Shown here: in pieces, positions 1 through 9,119 of the stretch
How the letters are laid out: every line of letters begins with the position of its first letter
Position numbering within the stretch: the first letter of the stretch is position 1
DNA from: Mytilus galloprovincialis
Lineage: Eukaryota > Mollusca > Bivalvia > Mytilida > Mytilidae
Direction: 5' to 3'
Assembly: GCF_965363235.1 (NCBI RefSeq)
Contig: NC_134838.1
Coordinates: 13,052,441-13,116,440 of the forward strand
DNA: 64,000 nucleotides
Program-made: the position numbers and the translations under genes
Notes under the pieces: generated by a model
Databases searched by the model: none
What the model saw: the letters and a program-made list of their open reading frames with translations, nothing else
Told to the model about the DNA's origin: nothing

Positions 1-5
1 GAAAA

Positions 6-29
6 TTTCCTTCATTCTTTTGTACACAG
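6..29 (+). other. Splice acceptor of the ANK-cGLR terminal exon
   Basis: A pyrimidine-rich tract ends in ACAG at 26-29, and the open frame continues from base 30. The frame is also open to the left edge without an ATG, so an intron boundary is the simplest reading. The exon would start with one base that completes a split codon (phase 2). Confidence 0.7.
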
Positions 30-2169
30 TATAAACAAAACAAGCCCTGTGTCGGATGAATTCAAAGATAGATTTGCTCTTCTTGACGACATTGTTAGAG
101 GGAAAGTATCATGTTGTGCTGAAAAGAATTTGATAACATTGTTGAAACAAAGAGATTTAAATGGTACAACCCCTTTTCTTCTGATAATAAACCATTTCGA
201 TCGATATCGAAACGTAAATGCCATCAAGGTTTTGCGGAAAATGGCTGTGGCTGGAGGATGCTCAACGATAGCTGACAATCTAGGAAACCATCCAATTCAT
301 TATGCTATTGCTTGCTTGCGCAAAACACCTATTAAGATGCTACAAATGCTAATTGAAACCGGAGCTGATGCTAATGCTAAGAACATATATGAGCAATCGA
401 CTGCCCATTTAGTGAGAGTTGATAGCAAAGATTTAACCTTTGAAAGAATCAAATCAATTGTTAATGTAATGAAAACAACAGACATTGATTTTAACGCGTC
501 TGATAAGTGGGGTTGTTTTCCGTTAATGTATATTAGTGCATTTTACGATTCCGATTGTCTCCCCTTTCTGAATGATATAACTTCAACATCGACCGTTCTA
601 AATGCAGTAGACAACAGTGGGTCGTCTGCATTGCATTATGCTGCCTACCACGATTCTGGCACTTTTGTCAATTTGTTGATTCAAAATGGCGCAAGAAATG
701 ACATCAAAGACAAACTAGGAGAATCTCCTATCGAAACAGCTAAACGTCATCTAAGAATAAGTTCAGAGGAAGCTCTTCTTGAAAGCTCAACATCTGAAGA
801 GCTAAACGACAAAAACCAACAATTTTTGGAAAATTTTAAGTCATTGCAAACATCCAAAAAAATAGAAATGAACATGGACCAATTTGTTGAAGAACTTCTT
901 AATCACAAATATAGAAATGCCGGAGAAGAAGAGGAACAAATTAATTCCACTATCTGCTTCTTTGTAGAATTACTATGCAAACAAGTCTCAAAATATGACC
1001 CTAGATTTGAAATGACAGTTTTTCAGTCAGGTAGTTCAAAAGAAAAAACAAAAGTAAATGCTCCAGACGAATTTGATTTTGTCCTTTGTTTAGATAAAAT
1101 CAGCGAATTTTGTGACATCGAAGAAAGAAAAAGTACCAAAGAGAGAAAAAGTCCTAGAGAAAAGAAAAGTCACAAACAAAGAAATACTCCCATCGAAAAA
1201 ATGAACAATAATGTATTGAAGGTGAAACTTATTGAAGGCCATAAAGACGTATTAGAATTTTTTGATGAAAATGGAATTTTGATTTCACCGCCAATATTCA
1301 TGTACCTCCACAAATATTTGAATCAAGCCTTACATGATCCCAGTTTATGGAAGAATGATGAACTCCGTAATCTATGTTACGTTTTTGAAATGCCATTCTT
1401 GCAAAAAGACATGAAAACGACAGTGTTTATGGTTCGTCTTCTATGGCTTGGTTGTAAACATAAACAACTCAGGATTAAGATAGACATGGTTCCTGCCATC
1501 AGAAAAACTGCTTGGTGGTCAATTGACCCTTATTCGTTACCAATGATGACTCAAAAGATCCATGATGCTGGCTGTCTGCTTTTACTTGACACAACTTCCG
1601 ATGAGCAATCGTTCACCTCCGAATATCTCAAAGAATTCATAGTGGATACAATTGATCGAATAAGACCAGTACAAACCAATTTACGCGTCTCTACGGCGCC
1701 AGCAGAAGTTTGTCTAATGGAAACTTTCCCTCAAATAGTACGCGATAGTTACGCGCTTGCGAAGCTTTTCGTTGACATCTGCAATGTAACTGACATAAGT
1801 AGCTATATGCTGAAAAACTGCACATTTCATGTATTACAAGAACTTCGATGGAATCCTAATATGCCAGATGACATTTCTAAATTACCATCCCTTATGGAGC
1901 TTACAGTGCAGATATTCATGAAGCTTTTAGCCTTCAACAAAACATATTTTTTGCCTAGATTTTTCCTACCTGAAGTCAACATTTTTCCTCAAGACCAAGA
2001 CATTCAAGATAAACAGCATGAGAAATGGGAAATTAAATTCATTCTTAAAATCTTAGGACAGAATGTGTCATTAGATAGTGATGAAAGTGATGATTATGAT
2101 GATTATCACGATGATGATGCTTCTGATAATGATGATTATCATGATGATGACTCTTCTGATGATGAATAG
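30..2169 (+). CDS. Ankyrin-repeat / Mab-21-cGAS-like nucleotidyltransferase (cGLR), last exon
   Basis: This is the 3' coding exon of a predicted cGAS-like receptor. The family synthesises cyclic (di)nucleotides after sensing nucleic acid, upstream of STING. Numbering here is from the codon at 49, which is GTG and not a real start. Residues about 39-230 form four or five degenerate ankyrin repeats (GNHPIHYA, GADANAKN, GSSALHYAAY, NGARNDIKDKLG). The nucleotidyltransferase core follows: G328-S329-S330, then APDEFDF with E341 and D343, and the third acidic residue D479 in RIKIDMVPAI. The Mab-21 helical C-lobe is visible near SSYMLKN and YFLPRFFLP. A Lys/Arg/Ser-rich insertion at about 361-385 interrupts the core, and the last 30 residues are an Asp/Tyr/His/Ser tail ending SSDDE. 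I see no cGAS-type zinc ribbon. The start of the protein is outside the window. Catalytic residues suggest an active enzyme; the product and ligand are unknown. Confidence 0.88.
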
Positions 2170-2332
2170 TGAAAACAATCGTGAACTTGATGATACTGAT
2201 GTGAAAATGATTTTGTTAGTATAAAATTTACATTTCAAATTTAATTAAGTAGTTTTATCAAATGGGATGAAGCATCTTTTTGTTCAACAAGAATATCATT
2301 TTAAATCAAACTACTGGAAAACTAATTATCAT

Positions 2333-2338
2333 AATAAA
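2333..2338 (+). other. Candidate polyadenylation signal of ANK-cGLR gene
   Basis: AATAAA lies about 165 bases after the stop codon in AT-rich 3' sequence. It is the first canonical hexamer downstream. In such AT-rich DNA the motif also occurs by chance. Confidence 0.4.
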
Positions 2339-2514
2339 TTTGGATATTTTTAACTTATCATTTACAAAATGTAAGTCGGTGTGGGTTTTGGACATTAGAT
2401 TCAATTAATAATATTTTCAATCGTCTTTGGGTATTTACAATGTGTGCTCGTGTTCTTATGGTTTAGAACGGTTGCTGTAAAATCATAAGAAAACTAAAAT
2501 GATCTGCTTATCCC

Positions 2515-2720
2515 TTCGGAGAACCTGAGACGAGACGACCCCTGGTTTTATTGTGGTTTTTGTTGCTCAATCTTTAGCTTGTCACAATTGAAGTGTTTTG
2601 TGGACTGATGTTTGTCTTTTCGTTTATTGCTGTTGATTTATTTTTGTCAAGCAATTGCCGTTTTTTTCGACTTTATGTTTTTAATTATCCCATTAGGTGT
2701 ATTCCTTCTCTTTTCATTTG
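2515..2720 (+). repeat. Dispersed mussel repeat, family A fragment
   Basis: The segment starts CCTTCGGAGAACCTGAGA and continues with a T-rich stretch including TTGTTGCTCAATCTTTAG. The same order of words appears near 22770, 28400, 58090, 59790 and 61930. The short open frame at 2593-2814 lies inside this repeat and is not a gene. Confidence 0.6.
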
Positions 2721-3357
2721 CACTATAGGTCACTACATATCTGCTTTTATTAGTACAAAGAGCAAAAGACTGAAAGTTGCAAACTCAACTAAAAGAAGAC
2801 CTGTTGTCCACTAAATATAACTTTAAATTTTCTTTGATTATCTCAATGACATTGATTTTCTTGCTTAAGACGGTACGGCGAAAGTGAGAAAAGCAATCGA
2901 AGTGAGATGAACAATGATTATCTGTTTAGCGCTTTTTTTTACCTATAACGACGTTATTAATTTCATTGACAACAGGCACGTGCACCCTTAGTTTCTAGCG
3001 ATAATTTTTCATATCACTCCACTGTGTTGAGAAAGGAAATTGTCAGTTAGTAAGATCAAAGGAAAATTTCGTAAATTAGCGATAAATATATATATATATT
3101 ACTCAATTGTTTTCCATGGGTACTTCTAGAATCGGGAGAGCTGGGTATCGCCCTGATATAAACTTATACTGAAGTTTAGTATAAAAAAATATGTTCCACT
3201 CGTAAATTCTATGATACTTTCTTTTATAATACTAGGATACAAGTACATTACAAACCATATAATACATGATGCTGACAGGTGGATAGTTTCAATTAAAAAA
3301 CTTCTTTTGAAGATTGTACTGATAAATGCACTTCTACACATACATAGTACTGTAAAT

Positions 3358-3725
3358 AGATATAAGAAGATGTGGTATGTTTGTCAATGAGAAAAATCTG
3401 CATCCAAGACACAATTTGTAAAAGAAAAAAAATTATAGGTAATAGTATGGATTTCAAAACGGAGCCTTGGCTTAGACCGAAAAGCAAGTTATAAAGGGCC
3501 CCAAAATGAATAGCGTAAAACCATTCAAACGGGAGAACCAACGGTATAATCTATCTAAAAACGAGAAACGATAAACACTTATGAACAACATCAATAAACG
3601 ATAACAAACATAGCGGGTTTAAACGTTTTAATATGAACCAACCTTCACTCTTACCTGAAACACTAGTGCTACATCACAACATAGAAAGACGCCCTATATC
3701 AATTAAAAAGGCTTAACTGAATCAA
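3358..3725 (+). repeat. Dispersed mussel repeat, family B, diverged copy
   Basis: It opens with AGAAGATGTGGTATG and contains further family-B words (AAAACCATTCAAACGGGAGA, then a GCGGGTTTAAACG block and ACATCACAACATAGAAA). Other copies are near 11397, 13265 (inverted), 25385 and 46789. Small frames here on the minus strand are spurious. Confidence 0.6.
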
Positions 3726-4884
3726 AAGTCATATTAACACAAGTGAACAAACACTAAACGAATAACTGTGATCTGTGACACAATGTAAACACTATATCAA
3801 TAAAATAAAGATTGGTTGTAAATAGTCGTAAGTACTCGGTGTTTTAGCTGTTTCTTTCATATATCACGTGAAGACTGCTTAATCCATGTGCATGATTTTC
3901 GTACTTCCAATAGGATCAGTGGTTTAATAACTGTATCTTTACTTACCGTCATATTTCTCATGTTTACTTTCTTTGTGATCACGTGTAGGCACTGCACTTA
4001 ACTAGACGGATATGGAAAACTATGAAAAGAGGCTTATTTGAAGTAAGTCAAGACAGCTTATAATGCGATACAGTCCCACATGAAAGTCAGGACTAAGTCC
4101 GATATGATTGCTGACTTCTCGTAGATATGAAGAAAATAACAACAAAGAAAACAGAAAATGGCTATAACAAGGCAGAAATCCTGAATGAATACATTCACCA
4201 ACAAACTTGTCGGATGGAACTTTTACAATTGTTGTTCGATTTTGAGTGGTATGGTTTTAACAGATACTGAATACAAAATAAAAAAAAATCATTTACTAAT
4301 AATCTATTCAATTCATGGTAACATGAGATAACAAAAAAAAAGAAAACAAGACTTCAAAAGTTACAGACCACCTTCTGTATTTCCCTTTATCAGATACGCT
4401 CCATGTTGAAACCAGCTTAGTTTCATTATCATATATAAACGGACAAAATGTTTCTTATAAGTTATGTCAGTACCAAAGTACTAACTACTGAGCTGATATA
4501 CCCTTGTGTCGGGACTAATAGCCAAACTGCAGCGGTATCAAATCATAAAGTAGAAATCGAGTGCGCCTTTCCAGTCAGGATCCTACTTCGTCAAAATTAT
4601 CTCCCCATTACGCCAGTTCATTTTCACAATCGTAAAATGGAAGCCATTGTAGCGATGACGCGCTACCAATTTTGCTCTTGGAAACCGATAAATTTATCCA
4701 CATTGCACCAATACGATCCTTATATGTCAGTTATATTTTAAAAGACAAATGTATCAACTAGCTAATGAGCATCAGTTAATGATATTGTCTGCATTGATTC
4801 AACTTAAAACTATTGTCTGATCGGTTGTTAGGTGGAATTTTCGAAAAATCATAAACATTTAAAAAAAGGCTAATTAAATATTTC
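3726..4884. other. Intergenic DNA without a gene; repeat fragment near 4390-4560
   Basis: No coding exon is supported. Around 4390-4530 the words TCAGTACCAAAGTACTAACT and GAGCTGATATACCC match a dispersed element I associate with bivalve genomes. The 97-codon frame at 4448-4741 runs across it and has no recognisable domain. Confidence 0.4.
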
Positions 4885-5010
4885 GTGGAAGGGCAGACTA
4901 GATTTTTTTAGTGGTTGAAGACTATAAACCCTAGTTATCACACACAAAAAATTAGAATTTTTCGAAGATATGCATTTTCATCATCCAACTTGTAAGACTG
5001 TCGTCGAGTA
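4885..5010 (+). repeat. Left member of a diverged direct repeat flanking the 1.4-kb element
   Basis: The words GGAAGGGCAGAC (4887) and TATGCATTTT followed by TCATCCAACTTG (4969) recur in the same order at 6768 and 6850, both offset by 1881 bases. The intervals between the words are the same length, so this is a real duplication. Confidence 0.6.
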
Positions 5011-5197
5011 CTTTCAGTAAAAAAATAGCTATTCGAACACACCTACTCTGTTTTTGTGACTCATTAGATAGGTATTTCACTTGACCCATATATTTCATCT
5101 TTTAGTACTGTTATTTTTTTGTGTTATAAAGTCAACCTGTAGCTTTAATATATAACTAGAGGCTCTAAAGAGCCTGTGTCGCTCACCTTGGTCTATG

Positions 5198-5313
5198 CAC
5201 AGGGGCTTGTTACAATTGCCGGGTTTACTATCCATACGAACCCCTAAAAAAACACTGTGTTTTTTTAGGAGTTCGTATGGATAGTAAACCCGGCAATTGT
5301 AACAAGCCCCTGT
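5198..5313. mobile_element. Foldback MITE, hAT-like, nested in family R
   Basis: Two arms of about 57 bases are inverted copies with one mismatch (CACAGGGGCTTGTTAC on the left, GTAACAAGCCCCTGT on the right), so nearly the whole element folds on itself. It is flanked by an exact 8-base direct repeat GGTCTATG (5190-5197 and 5314-5321), the target-site size of hAT transposons. Removing the insert restores the family R text TTGGTCTATGTGCATA. Confidence 0.8.
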
Positions 5314-6500
5314 GGTCTATGTGCATATTAAACAAAGGACACAGATGGATTCATGACAAAATTGTGTTTTGCTGATAGTGATGTGTTTGTAGATCTTACT
5401 TTACTGAACATTCTTGGTACTTAGAATTTTCTCTATCTATAATAAACTTGGACCTTTAGATACAGTGAAAAATATTTTGTAAAAATTTACAAAAATTTAC
5501 CAAATTAGTGAAAATTGTTAAAAATTTAATAAAATGGGCAACAAATCCTTAAGGGGTCAACTGACCATTTCGGTCATGTTGACTTATTTGTAAATCTTTT
5601 TTTGCTGAACATTATTGCTGTTTACAGTTTATCTCTATCTATAATAATATTCAAGATAATAACCAAAAACAGCAAAATTTCCTTAAAATTACTTATTCTG
5701 GGGCAGCAACCCAAAACCGGGTTGTCCAATTCATCTGAAAATTTCAGGGCAGGTAGATCTTGACCTGATAAACAAATTTACCTCATGTCAGATTTACTCT
5801 AAATGCTTTGGTTTTTGAGTTATAAGCCAAAAACTTCATTTTACCCAAGGTTCTATTTTTAGCCATGGCGGCCATCTTGATTGGATGGCTGGGTCACTGG
5901 ACACATTTTTCAAACTACATACCCCAAAGATGGTTGTGGCCAAGTTTGGATTGATTTGGCCAAGTAGTTTCAGAGGAGAAGATTTTTGTAAAAGATTACT
6001 AAGATTTACGAAAAATGGTTAAAAATTGACTATAAAGGGCAATAACTCCTAAAGGGGTCAACTGACCATTTCGGTCATGTTGACTTATTTGTAAATATTA
6101 CTTTGCTGAACATTATTGCTGTTTACAGTTTATCTCTATCTATAATAATATTCAAGATAATAACCAAAAACAGCAAAATTTCCTTAAAATTACTAATTCA
6201 GGGGCAGCAACCCAACAACAGGTTATCCGATTTATCTGAAAATTTCAGGGCAGATAGATCTTGACCTGTTACACAAGTTTACCCCCATGTCAGATTTGCT
6301 CTAAATGCTTTGGTTTTTGAGTTATAAGCCAAAAACTGCATTTTACCCCTATGTTCTATTTTTAGCCATGGCGGCCATCTTGGATGGTTGGCCGGGTCAC
6401 CGGACACATTTTTTAAACTAGATACCCCAATGATGATTTTGGCCAAGTTTGGTGTAATTTGGCCCAGTAGTTTCAGAGGAGAAGATTTTTGTAAAAGTTA

Positions 6501-6556
6501 ACGACGCCGGACGACGACGGACGACAGACGACGGACGACGGACGACGGACGCCAAG
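6501..6556 (+). repeat. GACGACGGAC minisatellite
   Basis: Imperfect tandem 7-10-base units of GACGACG and GGACGAC type at the right end of the family R element. It is the most GC-rich stretch in the first 7 kb. Confidence 0.8.
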
Positions 6557-6597
6557 TGATGGGAAAAGCTCACTTGGCCCTTTGGGCCAGGTGAGCT

Positions 6598-7343
6598 AAA
6601 AATGATAGAATCTGAAGCGAGACGATGTATGAAATATTCTTACTTTGAACGATATCAAGACAAAATACTCAACTCAAACACGCCCTAACATAAAAAGGTG
6701 CACTCGATTTTCTCTTTTCGATACAATTGTTACCTATTTTTTGGAATTTTTTCTTCAGTCACATAATGGAAGGGCAGACACGAAAATTACTGAACTAATA
6801 GATTGATATCTTTTCCGTCCGTGGTAATTTTTTCAAAAAAATCGGAGGTTATGCATTTTTGTCATCCAACTTGAAAGATACCCATGTCGTCGACTTGATA
6901 TCTAATTGTTCTGCTTAACTATGTACTAGATAAATTGAAAACTTATGCAAATGGTGTTTTTGAAATAAAACACCTCGTAATTGAGAAGAAAATTGCAGTT
7001 TTGTTTGTTTCTATTAACTTTTTAAAAATTTGTCACTATAGTAAACAATACAGTAAACATTTATCGCCTTCTCTAATAGAGAGCTTCGATTCTTTTGTTC
7101 TATTTCAACCTGGTTTCCGACTGTTTCATAACTGCAGGAACGCTTTGGGCATCCTTTGCAGTTGTTTTATGATCCAACTCCAATCTACACCAACGCTTTT
7201 AAAGTACACGGCCCGTTTTCGAGCTCTAATAAAAAACAGTACTTCTACTTCTACCGGATAATGGCCACAATCAACTAATTGAATATTTTGCCATGACTTC
7301 GGTGCGCATACGGACCCCTCCCCCTCCCCCATATTGTTTGAAT
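6598..7343. other. Spacer and retrotransposon 3' flank
   Basis: It holds the right member of the direct repeat (6765-6895) and a C-rich tract at 7312-7330. The part next to 7343 is probably the 3' UTR of the minus-strand retrotransposon. Its outer end could not be fixed because no poly-A tail or target duplication is evident. The frame at 6935-7261 has no recognisable content. Confidence 0.45.
6765..6895 (+). repeat. Right member of the diverged direct repeat
   Basis: Partner of 4885-5010. It shares GGAAGGGCAGAC, TATGCATTTT, TCATCCAACTTG and TGTCGTCGA in order, at a constant offset for the first two anchors. Confidence 0.6.
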
Positions 7344-9119
7344 TTAGTTCAGCTTTGTCACCGAGGCTTTAAAAGCCTCGACTGACGGCGCTGACACTGC
7401 CCCAGGAGGGAGACTGTTCCAATCTTTGATGGTTCGTGGAAAGAAAGAAAATTTCCGGTAATCATTTGATGCTGCTGGAATTTGGAAGCTTCTGTCATGC
7501 ATATTTCTTGACAATCGTTTAGGTGGAATCAAACGATCTTCCTTTGTCACAGCAACTTTCTCGTTTACTATTTTAAAGAGCATGGTTAGTCTTGCATCTT
7601 TTCGTCTTTGTTCGAGTGATCTCCATTCTAGGTGGTTTAGCATCTTGCTTACACTTGAGTGATTTTGGTGTTTATTCATCACATAACGTGCTGCACGTCT
7701 CTGGACCATCTCTATTCGGTCTATTTCTGTTTTGTTGTATGGATCCCAAACAGGACTGGCGTATTCTGTTATTGGTCTAACAAGTGTTTTGTACGCACTT
7801 TCCTTTACAGACGTTTATCCGATGTTCAGGTTTCGTTTTAGGAAGCCGATTGTTCTATTGGCTTTGTTGCAGATGTTGTTAACATGGTCATTCCATTTCA
7901 TTTCGGACGTGAATGTGCAGCCTAGGTATTTTGCGCTTTTGACAGGTTCTAAAGTGTGACCATGTAGTTTGTATGATGTTGCAATGGTGTTGTTTTTCCG
8001 GCTGATGGTGAGTACATTGCACTTGTCTGGGTGGAAGGCCATTTTCCATTTGGTTTCCCATATTGCCAATTTATCTAGATCTTTTTGTAGGTCGTTGGAA
8101 TCTTTGTCGTTTGATATTGTAAGGTAGGCTATGGTGTCATCAGCAAATAGGCGAATAGTAGATTTAATTCCATCAGGCATGTCGTTGATGTAAAACAGGA
8201 ATAGCGAAGGCCCAAGGACTGAGCCTTGGGGTACCCCAGATTCTACATCAATATGTGATGAGCTCTCTCCATCCACTACTACTGCTTGTGTCCGATGTGA
8301 TAGGAAGCTAGCAATCCACCTATTGACATTTCCTCTGATTCCGTAGTGTTCGAGTTTATGAACGAGTAGACTGTGACCAACTTTGTCGAAAGCTTTAGAG
8401 AAATCCATAATTAGTACGTCTGTCTGTTTACCTGCACTCATGTTTTTAGTGATGTCGTCCACAAATTCAATTAGCTGGGTTTCACAAGATCGTTTAGAGC
8501 GAAAGCCATGTTGTAATGGGTATAGAATTTGGTGGCGATCTGCATGGTTCATGATATGGCTTGTGATTATGTGCTCTATGAGTTTGCAGCATATACAAGT
8601 CAGAGATATTGGTCGGTAGTTCTCTGCTCTATATCTCTCGCCTTTCTTGAAGACTGGGCTAACATTGGCATTCCTCCAGTCAGATGGTACATCCCCTGTT
8701 TCGATTGATGTTTGGAAGATCAGTGTGAGTATGGGGGCTATTTCCTTCGCCAGCTCTTTCAGTAATCTTGGTCTTATGTTGTCAGGTCCTGCTGCTTTGT
8801 TTGGATTGATGTTTATAAGCAATTTCAATATACCATTCTCTGTTATGGTAAGTTCCTCAGCGGACGGGTATTTTCCTGACATCTGGCATCGAGATGAGAA
8901 CTCATACTGGTTGTATGTCTCTTTGGTGGAGAAAGCCGATTGGAACTGTTTATTAAGGATGTTTGCTTGTTCTACTGGGTGTGAGTGTAGAAGTCCCTCA
9001 CTTCGTAGTGGTGCCACTCCACTGCTCTCTGTACGTTTATGTTTTATGTACGTCCAGAACTGTTTCATACTACTGTATTGATTATTTTCCTCTTTAGGTG
9101 TTACAATGTTCTCAATGTA
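7344..9119 (-). pseudogene. LINE ORF, C-terminal part: reverse transcriptase and C-terminal domain
   Basis: After the frameshift the frame is open through the reverse transcriptase: PNKAAGPDNIRP, ENYRPISL, the LIMDFSKAFDKV block, GVPQGSVLGP and the catalytic FADD box. An in-frame TAA at 7815-7817 falls just after the RT domain. The same frame then continues at once through RRAARYVM to the end at 7344, with a typical CR1/Jockey C-terminal segment (LEWRSLEQRRKDAR). This is therefore one nonsense change and not a separate small gene. Antisense frames on the plus strand, such as 8647-9081, are shadows. Confidence 0.88.

Larger units (their letters stand above)
5157..6597 (+). mobile_element. 1.4-kb dispersed repeat (family R) with internal tandem duplication
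   Basis: The element begins AGAGGCTCTAAAGAGCCTGTG and TCGCTCACCTTGG, and ends in CTCACTTGGCCCTTTGGGCC followed by AGGTGAGCT, so its ends carry short inverted AGGTGAGC/GCTCACCT words. The interior is a tandem duplication with a period of about 501 bases: AAGGGGTCAACTGACCATTT occurs at 5551 and 6052. It contains no long open frame. A GACGACGGAC-type minisatellite lies near its right end. I recognise the sequence as a common mussel repeat; its transposon class is unclear. A diverged relative is at 49550-50110 and an inverted end fragment near 62380. Confidence 0.75.

Noticed and set aside
49..51. GTG as start codon of the ANK-cGLR protein
   Set aside because: Non-ATG starts are rare in animals, the frame is open further upstream to base 1, and a splice acceptor at 29 explains the 5' limit.
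4448..4741. 97-codon plus-strand frame as a gene
   Set aside because: It runs over dispersed-repeat text, has no domain, signal or splice context, and similar lengths occur by chance here.
8647..9081. 144-codon plus-strand open frame
   Set aside because: It is exactly antisense to the reverse-transcriptase domain of the LINE, whose minus-strand reading has clear motifs; other plus-strand frames at 7592-7959, 8383-8619, 9098-9310 and 9422-9667 are shadows for the same reason.
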